From assembly GCA_965661115.1 (NCBI GenBank), contig CBFICO010000035.1:1-20911 (forward strand): a stretch of 20,911 nucleotides of DNA. Direction: 5' to 3'. The stretch comes from UBA6770 sp965661115 (GTDB lineage: Bacteria; Bacteroidota; Bacteroidia; Flavobacteriales_G; Salibacteraceae). The number at the start of each line of letters is the position of its first letter. The first letter of the stretch is position 1. The position numbers and the translations under genes are program-made. Under the pieces are notes generated by a model that was not told where the DNA came from, did not search any database, and worked only from the letters and a program-made list of their open reading frames with translations. This document shows positions 15,701 through 20,911 of the stretch, piece by piece.

Positions 15701-15892
15701 ATGTTGATCATTCCAATAAAAGAAGGCGAAAACATTGATAGAGCTGTAAAAAAGTACAAGAAGAAATTTGAGCGTACTGGCACAATGAGAGAGTTACGTG
15801 ATCGTCAGAAGTTCACAAAACCTTCAATTCGCAAAAGAGAGCAGTTATTAAAAGCTATCTACAAAGAGCATATGAAAAACGCTGAAGAGTAG
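15701..15892 (+). CDS. rpsU: 30S ribosomal protein bS21
   Basis: A 63-aa basic protein of the 30S platform near the 3' end of 16S rRNA. MLIIPIKEGENIDRAVKKYKKKFERTG is a classical bS21 start, and the C-terminal helix carries KREQLLKAIYKEHMKN. Y54 lies where, as I recall, a bS21 tyrosine of the Flavobacterium johnsoniae ribosome contacts the sequestered anti-SD; this alignment is from memory. It has its own promoter, a Shine-Dalgarno sequence and a terminator, thus a monocistronic unit unlike the operons around it. SD-dependent autoregulation is inferred. Confidence 0.97.
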   Translation: MLIIPIKEGENIDRAVKKYKKKFERTGTMRELRDRQKFTKPSIRKREQLLKAIYKEHMKNAEE

Positions 15893-15921
15893 ATTTCTTT
15901 TCAAAATATAAAGATGAGATG

Positions 15922-15956
15922 CAGGTCATAGATTTTATAAATTTATGACCTGTTTT
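15922..15956 (+). terminator. Intrinsic terminator of rpsU, abutting the xerC-like gene
   Basis: CAGGTCATA (15922-15930) pairs perfectly with TATGACCTG (15944-15952), and the stem can extend inward by up to five more A-U/G-U pairs. Four T follow (15953-15956). The next start codon is at 15962, so there is no room for a separate promoter between them. Confidence 0.88.
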
Positions 15957-15961
15957 CGTTT

Positions 15962-16837
15962 ATGGCTATTAGTGATTACCTTCAATATTTACAAACCGAA
16001 AAACGAGCGTCTGCTCATACTATAACGGCCTATATAAAGGATGTTGAGTCTTTTCAGAGTTTTATTAAAGAGGAATTTGACTTATCAGAATTATTCGATG
16101 TTAATACTCAAATTGTACGTAGCTGGTTGGCATCTTTAATTGAGCAAGGGGTAACTGCTCGTTCGGTTAATAGAAAGCTATCGTCATTAAGAGGGTATTA
16201 CAAGTTTGAAATAAAAAGTGGAAATCTTTCTACTAACCCTGCTAAAAATGTAACTGGCCCAAAAACAAAAAAGCGACTACCAGAATTTGTTGAGCAAAAA
16301 TCAATTGAGCAATACGGAGGGCATTCAGAAGAATTATCTTTCGAGCAGCAGCGCGATTATTTAATTTTTGAATTGCTTTATGCTACAGGAATGCGTCAGG
16401 CGGAATTGCTCGGATTAAAACATTCAGACGTAGATCAATCTCAACAAAGTATAAGGGTGTTAGGAAAAAGAAACAAGGAGCGTATAATTCCTGTTTCTAA
16501 AACAATCATAGAACTAATTAGCCAATTTAAAAGTGTAAAAGACGAGCTAGGAATAAATTCGGAATTTGTAATAATTACAAATTCAGGAAAAAAAGCATAT
16601 CCAAAGTTGGTTTACCGCTCAATTAACTCTACCTTGTCAAGCCTTACTACACTGGACAAAAAAAGTCCACATGTTCTTAGACATTCATTTGCAACTCATG
16701 TGCTAAACAATGGGGCAGATTTAAACGCAGTGAAAGAGTTGCTCGGGCATGCCAATTTAAGTGCTACTCAAGTGTACACACATAACACGTTCGAGAAACT
16801 GAAAAATATTTATAAACAAGCTCATCCACGAGCATAA
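15962..16837 (+). CDS. XerC/XerD-like tyrosine recombinase
   Basis: A 291-aa site-specific recombinase, the size of chromosomal XerC/XerD, which resolve chromosome dimers at dif. The N-terminal SAM-like core-binding domain (~1-85; SAHTITAYIKDVESF, VNRKLSSLRGYYKF) is followed by the catalytic domain with all active residues: R145 (ATGMRQAELL), K169 (GKRNKER), H237 and R240 (HVLRHSFATH), H263 (LLGHANL) and nucleophile Y272 (QVYTH). It is therefore likely active. Fixed placement between rpsU and hpf, with no att repeats or cargo genes, favours a housekeeping Xer over a phage integrase. XerC versus XerD cannot be settled here; XerC is my preference. It has no Shine-Dalgarno sequence and starts 5 nt after the rpsU terminator T-run. 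Confidence 0.92.
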   Translation: MAISDYLQYLQTEKRASAHTITAYIKDVESFQSFIKEEFDLSELFDVNTQIVRSWLASLIEQGVTARSVNRKLSSLRGYYKFEIKSGNLSTNPAKNVTGPKTKKRLPEFVEQKSIEQYGGHSEELSFEQQRDYLIFELLYATGMRQAELLGLKHSDVDQSQQSIRVLGKRNKERIIPVSKTIIELISQFKSVKDELGINSEFVIITNSGKKAYPKLVYRSINSTLSSLTTLDKKSPHVLRHSFATHVLNNGADLNAVKELLGHANLSATQVYTHNTFEKLKNIYKQAHPRA

Positions 16838-16841
16838 AAAC

Positions 16842-16849
16842 AAGGAGGT
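16842..16849 (+). promoter_or_regulatory. Perfect Shine-Dalgarno sequence of hpf
   Basis: AAGGAGGT, a full complement to the anti-SD core, lies 5 nt before the hpf ATG. It has the same spacing as the SD before rpsU and is the strongest SD in the window. Confidence 0.85.
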
Positions 16850-16854
16850 AAAAT

Positions 16855-17154
16855 ATGAAAGTAAAAATTCATTCAATCCATTTCGATGCAGATCAAAAAT
16901 TGGAAACGTTTATAAATAAACGCTTGGATAAACTCGACCAGTATTTCGATAATATTATTCAAGGTGAGGTATTTTTGAAACTTGACAAGGCTGATGATAA
17001 CCAAAACAAAATCACAGAGATTAAGTTATTAGTACCAGGTGGCGATTTGTTCGTGAAAAAGCAATGTAAATCTTTCGAAGAATCTACTGATATGGCAGTT
17101 GAAGCTTTAAGGCGTCAAGTAAAAAAGTACAAAGAAAAAAAGCGTCAGGTTTAG
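16855..17154 (+). CDS. hpf: Ribosome hibernation-promoting factor, short form (HPF/RaiA family)
   Basis: A 99-aa protein of the YfiA/HPF family that binds in the 30S decoding channel and stabilises idle ribosomes in slow growth. Seen are the N-terminal MKVKIHSIHFDADQKLETFI, KRLDKLDQYF, a beta strand EVFLKLDK, and a C-terminal helix AVEALRRQVKKYKEKK. It lacks the C-terminal dimerisation domain of long HPF. A perfect Shine-Dalgarno sequence precedes it, unlike most genes here. It follows the recombinase gene by 17 nt and ends at a strong terminator, so both are probably one transcript. Confidence 0.93.
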   Translation: MKVKIHSIHFDADQKLETFINKRLDKLDQYFDNIIQGEVFLKLDKADDNQNKITEIKLLVPGGDLFVKKQCKSFEESTDMAVEALRRQVKKYKEKKRQV

Positions 17155-17172
17155 CTATTTTCTTATGATTTT

Positions 17173-17208
17173 AAAGCGGTTTTTCTACATTGAAAAACCG
17201 CTTTTTTT
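17173..17208 (+). terminator. Intrinsic terminator after hpf
   Basis: A perfect 12-bp stem (17173-17184 with 17193-17204) around an 8-nt loop is followed by T residues to 17208. It separates the xerC-hpf unit from the tRNA-tuf unit. Confidence 0.95.
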
Positions 17209-17229
17209 ATGCTCTAAAATTTTTTTTTG

Positions 17230-17251
17230 AAACGTTCATTGTTGAACGTTT
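17230..17251. repeat. Inverted repeat overlapping the tRNA-tuf promoter
   Basis: AAACGTTCA (17230-17238) and TGAACGTTT (17243-17251) are perfectly complementary around a 4-nt loop, with T-runs on both sides. It may be a second, bidirectional terminator. The best -33 candidate of the tRNA promoter (ATTG, 17238-17241) falls in its loop, so an operator role is equally possible. Confidence 0.7.
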
Positions 17252-17267
17252 TTCTTTTTTACATTTG
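17238..17267 (+). promoter_or_regulatory. Promoter of the tRNA-tuf unit
   Basis: TACATTTG (17260-17267) is an exact -7 element and is followed by CAG..CCC as in the rpsU promoter. ATTG at 17238-17241, 18 nt upstream, is a one-mismatch -33. Transcription should start near 17274, about 54 nt before the first tRNA. Confidence 0.72.
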
Positions 17268-17273
17268 CAGACC

Positions 17274-17303
17274 CTTTTTTAAGGCTCTAGAGCGTTAAAA
17301 AGG
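17274..17303. repeat. 30-bp near-perfect palindrome at the predicted tRNA-tuf transcription start
   Basis: Arms 17274-17288 and 17289-17303 pair with 13 Watson-Crick pairs, one G-U and one G-G mismatch. The centre is GCTCTAGAGC (17284-17293). It begins at the predicted +1, so the 5' end of the transcript would fold into a hairpin, or the DNA could be an operator. The A/T-rich outer arms make a terminator-like shape, but it is not followed by a T-tract. Confidence 0.7.
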
Positions 17304-17327
17304 ATTGTTCTTAAATGTAAGAATTTT

Positions 17328-17401
17328 GCCGGTGTAGCTCAGTTGGCCAGAGCAGCTGATTTGTAATCAGCGGGTCGGGGGTTCGAATCCCTCCACCGGC
17401 T
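17328..17401 (+). tRNA. tRNA-Thr (anticodon TGT)
   Basis: The cloverleaf is complete: acceptor GCCGGTG/CACCGGC, D-arm GCTC/GAGC, anticodon stem GCTGA/TCAGC with loop TTTGTAA (anticodon TGT), T-loop TTCGAAT. Discriminator U; CCA is not encoded. It reads ACA/ACG. It is the first of four tRNAs in front of tuf. Confidence 0.97.
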
Positions 17402-17408
17402 CCTTGTT

Positions 17409-17492
17409 GGGGAGATTCCAGAGCGGCCAAATGGGGCAGACTGTAAATCTGTTGCGAAAGCTTCGCAGGTTCGAATCCTGCTCTCCCCACCA
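17409..17492 (+). tRNA. tRNA-Tyr (anticodon GTA)
   Basis: A class II tRNA with acceptor GGGGAGA/TCTCCCC, anticodon loop CTGTAAA (GTA) and the long variable arm TGCGAAAGCTTCGCA. Discriminator A, followed by CCA in the genome (17490-17492), unlike the other tRNAs here. It lies 7 nt after tRNA-Thr. Confidence 0.97.
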
Positions 17493-17524
17493 AAGTCCTC
17501 TGAATTTTCAGTGGATAATTAAAG

Positions 17525-17597
17525 GCGGGAGTAGCTCAGTTGGTAGAGCATCAGCCTTCCAAGCTGAGGGTCGCGAGTTCGAATCTCGTCTCCCGCT
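17525..17597 (+). tRNA. tRNA-Gly (anticodon TCC)
   Basis: Acceptor GCGGGAG/CTCCCGC, D-arm GCTC/GAGC, anticodon stem TCAGC/GCTGA with loop CTTCCAA (TCC), T-loop TTCGAAT; 73 nt. Discriminator U, no encoded CCA. It reads GGA/GGG. Confidence 0.97.
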
Positions 17598-17606
17598 CTT
17601 TTATTA

Positions 17607-17678
17607 GCCGGTGTAGCTCAGGGGTAGAGCGCTTCCTTGGTAAGGAAGAGGTCACGGGTTCAATTCCCGTCATTGGCT
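17607..17678 (+). tRNA. tRNA-Thr (anticodon GGT)
   Basis: Acceptor GCCGGTG/CATTGGC (two G-U pairs), anticodon stem CTTCC/GGAAG with loop TTGGTAA (GGT), T-loop TTCAATT; 72 nt. No encoded CCA. It reads ACC/ACU and complements the TGT isoacceptor 206 nt upstream. tuf starts 63 nt later. Confidence 0.97.
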
Positions 17679-17741
17679 CAGGTGAAGATTAAAGATTGTA
17701 AATAATTAGAACTCAAATAACAACTCGTAAATTAAATAGCT

Positions 17742-18929
17742 ATGGCTAAGGAAAAATTCGATCGTTCGAAACCGCACTTAAACGTAGGTACCATTGGTCA
17801 CGTTGACCACGGTAAAACTACACTGACGGCTGCGATCACCAAAACACTTGCTGACAAAGGTTTGTCAGAAATCCGGGATTTCGCATCAATTGATAATGCT
17901 CCTGAAGAAAAAGAAAGAGGTATTACTATCAACACTTCACACGTTGAGTACCAAACAGAAAACAGACACTATGCACACGTAGATTGCCCAGGTCACGCCG
18001 ATTATGTTAAGAACATGGTTACTGGTGCTGCTCAAATGGACGGTGCTATCTTAGTAGTTGCTTCAACTGATGGTCCAATGCCACAAACTCGTGAGCATAT
18101 TCTATTGGCACGTCAGGTAGGTGTTCCACGTATCGTTGTATTCATGAATAAAGTGGATATGGTTGATGATGAGGAACTACTTGAATTAGTAGAAATGGAA
18201 ATCAGAGAATTACTTGATTTCTACGAGTATGACGGAGATAACACTCCTATCATTCAAGGTTCTGCTTTAGGTGCTCTTGAAGGAAAAGCTGAATGGCAAG
18301 ATAAAGTAATGGAGCTTATGGCTGCTGTTGATTCGTACATTGAAGAGCCACCACGTGAAGTTGATAAAGATTTCTTGATGCCAGTTGAGGACGTATTCTC
18401 AATTACTGGTCGTGGTACTGTTGCTACAGGTAGAATTGAGTCTGGTGTTATCAACTCTGGTGAAGAAGTAGATATCATTGGTTTCGGTGCTGAAAAATTA
18501 AAATCAACTGTTACTGGTGTTGAAATGTTCCGTAAAATTTTGGATCGTGGAGAAGCTGGTGATAACGTTGGTCTTCTGTTAAGAGGTATCGACAAAGAAG
18601 CTATCAAGAGAGGTATGGTAATCGCTAAGCCTGGTTCAATAACTCCTCACACTAAATTCAAAGCTGAAATCTACGTTCTTAAAAAAGAAGAAGGTGGACG
18701 TCACACTCCTTTCCATAATAACTACCGTCCGCAGTTCTACTTAAGAACTACTGACGTAACTGGAGAGATTGTACTTCCATCTGATAGAGAAATGGTACTA
18801 CCAGGTGATAACCTTACTATTGAAGTAAACTTGATCGCTGCAGTAGCATTGAACAAAGGATTGAAATTCGCTATTCGTGAAGGTGGTAGAACTGTAGGTG
18901 CAGGTCAAATCACTGATATCATTGAATAA
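17742..18929 (+). CDS. tuf: Elongation factor Tu
   Basis: It carries aminoacyl-tRNA to the ribosomal A site as a GTP complex. The 395 aa match the family. G-domain motifs are GHVDHGKT (19-26), DCPGH (81-85), NKVD (136-139) and SAL (174-176). The switch I region RGITINTSHVEY is intact. Domains 2 and 3 follow, with TTDVTGEI and the C-terminal GAGQITDIIE. Start MAKEKFDRSKPHLNVGTIG is conserved. It lies in the same direction directly after four tRNAs, the common tRNA-tufB arrangement, and probably shares their transcript. A hairpin follows it. Only this tuf copy is in the window. Confidence 0.99.
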   Translation: MAKEKFDRSKPHLNVGTIGHVDHGKTTLTAAITKTLADKGLSEIRDFASIDNAPEEKERGITINTSHVEYQTENRHYAHVDCPGHADYVKNMVTGAAQMDGAILVVASTDGPMPQTREHILLARQVGVPRIVVFMNKVDMVDDEELLELVEMEIRELLDFYEYDGDNTPIIQGSALGALEGKAEWQDKVMELMAAVDSYIEEPPREVDKDFLMPVEDVFSITGRGTVATGRIESGVINSGEEVDIIGFGAEKLKSTVTGVEMFRKILDRGEAGDNVGLLLRGIDKEAIKRGMVIAKPGSITPHTKFKAEIYVLKKEEGGRHTPFHNNYRPQFYLRTTDVTGEIVLPSDREMVLPGDNLTIEVNLIAAVALNKGLKFAIREGGRTVGAGQITDIIE

Positions 18930-18961
18930 TAGAATACGTTCTTATAAATAGAATATACAAA

Positions 18962-18993
18962 GAAAGGTGTTGCGCTTTGGCGTAATACCTTTC
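18962..18993 (+). terminator. Hairpin after tuf, possible leaky terminator
   Basis: A 13-bp stem (18962-18974 with 18981-18993, two G-U pairs) closes a 6-nt loop. The following tract ATTTGTTTT is interrupted, so termination may be partial and allow read-through to tRNA-Trp and secE. I saw no consensus promoter between this hairpin and tRNA-Trp, which supports partial read-through. Confidence 0.65.
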
Positions 18994-19083
18994 ATTTGTT
19001 TTATAAAATATGGGTGTTGCACCTTCCAATTTATAGGGCTAAAACAAAAGGTTTTAAGTAAATAATTTGGTTAACGCATATCT

Positions 19084-19156
19084 ACGGGTGTAGCTCAGAT
19101 GGTAGAGCAGTGGTCTCCAAAACCAAAGGTCGTGGGTTCGATTCCTACCACCCGTG
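19084..19156 (+). tRNA. tRNA-Trp (anticodon CCA)
   Basis: Acceptor ACGGGTG/CACCCGT, D-arm GCTC/GAGC, anticodon loop CTCCAAA (CCA), T-arm GTGGG/CCTAC with loop TTCGATT. The first anticodon-stem pair (27-43) is a G-A mismatch. Discriminator G, no encoded CCA. It lies between tuf and secE, 19 nt before secE. Confidence 0.96.
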
Positions 19157-19175
19157 CAAGTAAAGAGGTAAAGAA

Positions 19176-19373
19176 ATGGCAGATGTAAAGGCATATATGA
19201 AAGAAACTTATGACGAAATGGTTCATAAGGTTAGTTGGCCAACATGGAAAAATCTACAGAATAGTGCTGTAGTAGTTTTGTTCGCTACATTCATTTTCGC
19301 TATTGTGATCTATGTAATGGACCTAGGTTTTGGTCAATTAATGGATTTGATTTACACCAAAATATTTAACTAG
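19176..19373 (+). CDS. secE: Preprotein translocase subunit SecE
   Basis: A 65-aa single-TM protein that clamps SecY in the inner-membrane translocon. The conserved amphipathic segment EMVHKVSWPTWKNL (14-27) is followed by one TM helix (~30-50), the minimal SecE form without the two extra N-terminal helices of E. coli. An SD-like AAGAGGT (19163-19169) precedes the ATG by 6 nt, one of only three clear SDs here. nusG follows after 14 nt, the classical secE-nusG pair. Confidence 0.97.
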   Translation: MADVKAYMKETYDEMVHKVSWPTWKNLQNSAVVVLFATFIFAIVIYVMDLGFGQLMDLIYTKIFN

Positions 19374-19387
19374 CAAACGCTCTTTGC

Positions 19388-19939
19388 ATGGCTCAAGAAA
19401 TTAAAAAACGTTGGTACGTAGTTCGCGCAATTAGCGGGAAAGAAAAGAAGGTTAAGGAATACATCGAGATGGAAGTAGATCGTATGAAAATGACGGACTA
19501 CGTTTCACAAATCCTTATACCAACAGAAAAAGTATTCCAAATCAGAAAAGGTAAAAAAGTATCCAAGGAAAGGAACTTTTTCCCTGGTTATGTTCTTATA
19601 GAGGCAAGTCTTGTTGGTGAGGTGCCTCATGTAATAAAGAATGTACCGAATGTAATTGGTTTCCTTGGCGGAGAAAAAGGTGGTGAACCAATGCCGTTAA
19701 GACAAACTGAGGTAAATAGAATTTTAGGAAAAGTTGATGAACTTGCTGTAAGTGATGAGGAATTGAATATTCCTTTCATTATTGGTGAGACCGTTAAAGT
19801 GATTGACGGTCCATTCAATTCTTTCTCTGGTACAATCGAAGAGATTAACGAAGAGAAGAAAAAACTAAAAGTAATGGTTAAAATTTTCGGAAGAAAAACA
19901 CCATTAGAGTTAAGTTACATGCAAGTAGAAAAAGAGTAA
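19388..19939 (+). CDS. nusG: Transcription termination/antitermination factor NusG
   Basis: It binds RNA polymerase through its NGN domain and contacts Rho or S10 through its KOW domain, linking transcription and translation. The 183 aa carry RWYVVRAISGKEKKV at the start, FFPGYVLIEA (64-73) in the NGN domain, and a KOW motif with VKVIDGPFNSFSGTIEEI (136-153). Length and motifs mark the housekeeping NusG, not a short specialised paralogue such as LoaP/UpxY, for which capsule genes would be expected nearby. No Shine-Dalgarno sequence is visible. Confidence 0.98.
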   Translation: MAQEIKKRWYVVRAISGKEKKVKEYIEMEVDRMKMTDYVSQILIPTEKVFQIRKGKKVSKERNFFPGYVLIEASLVGEVPHVIKNVPNVIGFLGGEKGGEPMPLRQTEVNRILGKVDELAVSDEELNIPFIIGETVKVIDGPFNSFSGTIEEINEEKKKLKVMVKIFGRKTPLELSYMQVEKE

Positions 19940-19966
19940 TGTCTGCTTCCAAGCATTAATTATAAA

Positions 19967-19982
19967 TAGTTCGAAAGAACTG
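19967..19982 (+). promoter_or_regulatory. Small GAAA-tetraloop hairpin in the rplK leader
   Basis: TAGTTC and GAACTG pair (one G-U) around a GAAA tetraloop, 19 nt before the rplK ATG. The rplK-rplA leader is where L1 autoregulation acts in E. coli, but the L1-binding fold is not evident here, so a role is only a possibility. Confidence 0.35.
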
Positions 19983-20001
19983 AATTGTTAAATTTAAGAA
20001 C

Positions 20002-20427
20002 ATGGCGAAAGAAGTAAGTGGCCTGATCAAGTTACAGATTAGGGGCGGAGCTGCAAACCCTTCACCTCCAGTAGGACCTGCACTAGGTGCTAAAGGGGTG
20101 AATATTATGGAGTTCTGTAAGCAGTTCAATGGACGAACTCAGGATAAAGCCGGTAAAGTGCTCCCAGTTATCATTACCGTTTATTCTGACAAATCTTTTG
20201 AGTTTGTTATAAAAACCCCACCTGTCGCCGTTCAGATTAAAGAAGCTTTAAAACTAAAGTCTGGTTCATCTGAGCCAAACAGAAAGAAAGTAGCTTCTAT
20301 TAAAATGGATGATGTCAGAAAAATTGCTGAAGACAAAATGCCCGATTTAAACTGCTTTACAGTTGAATCTGCCATGAAAATGGTAGCTGGTACTGCAAGA
20401 AGTATGGGTGTTACTGTTAAAAAGTAA
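20002..20427 (+). CDS. rplK: 50S ribosomal protein uL11
   Basis: It binds the GTPase-associated centre of 23S rRNA and takes part in factor binding and the stringent response. The 141 aa include KLQIRGGAANPSPPVGPALG, GVNIMEFCKQFN and the C-terminal rRNA-binding domain with AGTARSMGV. The start MAKEVSGLIKLQI is conserved. It lies 62 nt after nusG in the normal nusG-rplK-rplA order. Confidence 0.99.
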   Translation: MAKEVSGLIKLQIRGGAANPSPPVGPALGAKGVNIMEFCKQFNGRTQDKAGKVLPVIITVYSDKSFEFVIKTPPVAVQIKEALKLKSGSSEPNRKKVASIKMDDVRKIAEDKMPDLNCFTVESAMKMVAGTARSMGVTVKK

Positions 20428-20448
20428 TCTAGTCTAAAAAAACAAGTA

Positions 20449-20911
20449 ATGGCTACATTAACAAAAAAGAAAAAAGAAGCGATTGCAAAGATTGATAGTG
20501 AGAAGCTTTACTCTATTAAAGATGCTGTAAGCACTATAAAAGAGGTTTCTACTACAAAATTTGACGCTACTGTGGATATCGCTGTGCGTTTGGGGGTTGA
20601 TCCCCGAAAGGCAAACCAAATGGTAAGAGGTACGGTTACCCTTCCACATGGTACTGGTAAAGACACTAAAGTTTTGGTGCTTTGTACTCCTGATAAGGAG
20701 GAAGAAGCTAAAGAAGCTGGTGCTGACTTTGTTGGTTTAGATGAATATGTGGATAAAATCAAAGGTGGATGGACTGACGTTGACGTTATCATCACTATGC
20801 CTTCGGTTATGGGTAAGGTAGGTGCTTTGGGTAGAATATTAGGTCCTCGTGGTCTAATGCCAAACCCAAAAACAGGTACTGTTACTATGGATATAGCTAG
20901 AGCCGTTAAAG
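20449..20911 (+). CDS. rplA: 50S ribosomal protein uL1 (partial, cut by window end)
   Basis: The first 154 codons are present, from MATLTKKKKEAIAKIDSEKL onward, without a stop before the window edge. Full length would be about 230 aa. Typical uL1 segments are FDATVDIAVRLGVDPRKANQ, VRGTVTLPHGTGK and GRILGPRGLMPNPKTGTV. It forms the L1 stalk of the 50S subunit, and in many bacteria represses its own operon. It starts 21 nt after rplK and is surely in the same transcript; rplJ, rplL and rpoBC would be expected next. Confidence 0.98.
   Translation, partial: MATLTKKKKEAIAKIDSEKLYSIKDAVSTIKEVSTTKFDATVDIAVRLGVDPRKANQMVRGTVTLPHGTGKDTKVLVLCTPDKEEEAKEAGADFVGLDEYVDKIKGGWTDVDVIITMPSVMGKVGALGRILGPRGLMPNPKTGTVTMDIARAVK

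Noticed and set aside
15962..16837. Tyrosine recombinase as sign of an integrated element in or near the tRNA cluster
   Set aside because: No direct att repeats, truncated tRNA copy or cargo genes are visible, and the gene sits in a housekeeping order next to rpsU and hpf.
17311..17493. Minus-strand reading frame (60 aa) across the tRNA-Thr and tRNA-Tyr genes
   Set aside because: It is antisense translation of two well-formed tRNAs and their spacer, a familiar source of false proteins in databases.
17404..17607. Plus-strand reading frame (67 aa) across tRNA-Tyr and tRNA-Gly
   Set aside because: It lies almost entirely inside tRNA genes with clear cloverleaf structures and has no start signal.

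Overview
The window comes from a low-GC bacterium of the phylum Bacteroidota, most likely order Flavobacteriales. Pointers are a type III glutamine synthetase, a multidomain OmpA-family protein of PorE type, DUF2851 and short PspC proteins, promoters of the form TTTG-N19-TAnnTTTG, almost no Shine-Dalgarno sequences, and the order rpsU - xerC-like - hpf - four tRNAs - tuf - tRNA-Trp - secE - nusG - rplK - rplA. All genes lie on the + strand. I see no mobile element, CRISPR array, prophage or phase-variable repeat. The content is mostly housekeeping; the unusual points are regulatory structures and a few poorly characterised proteins.

Region 1 (1-652) is the end of an rRNA operon: the 3' part of 23S rRNA, a spacer without tRNA, 5S rRNA and a strong intrinsic terminator. 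Region 2 (653-5480) holds two separately spaced genes: glnN, with a promoter-like region rich in inverted repeats, and a secreted TPR / beta-propeller / CRD / OmpA protein, closed by a terminator.

Region 3 (5489-9859) is a tight run with 3-nt gaps: purM, prfA (RF1), pyrF and a DUF2851 gene. A tiny PspC-domain gene overlaps the end of the last one, and a two-TM potassium channel with RCK domain follows (to 11101). Region 4 (11146-15635) starts at a textbook Bacteroidota promoter and carries an AGCS-type sodium/amino-acid symporter, a membrane-anchored protein with four helix-hairpin-helix-like modules, apt and an acyl-CoA dehydrogenase.

Region 5 (15640-20911) is the translation block. rpsU has its own promoter and terminator. 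It is followed by a XerC-like recombinase and hpf, then a terminator. A structured promoter region (17230-17303) precedes tRNA-Thr, tRNA-Tyr, tRNA-Gly, tRNA-Thr, tuf, tRNA-Trp, secE, nusG, rplK and a truncated rplA. Only rpsU, hpf and, more weakly, secE have clear Shine-Dalgarno sequences. That is notable because in flavobacterial ribosomes bS21 (the rpsU product) is known to help hide the anti-SD.

Best leads for novelty: the DUF2851 protein with a nuclease-like D/ExH pattern and four candidate metal-binding cysteines; SD-bearing rpsU and hpf; the palindromes at the tRNA-tuf promoter; terminators placed directly against the purM and xerC start codons; and the TVGYK pore of the potassium channel.
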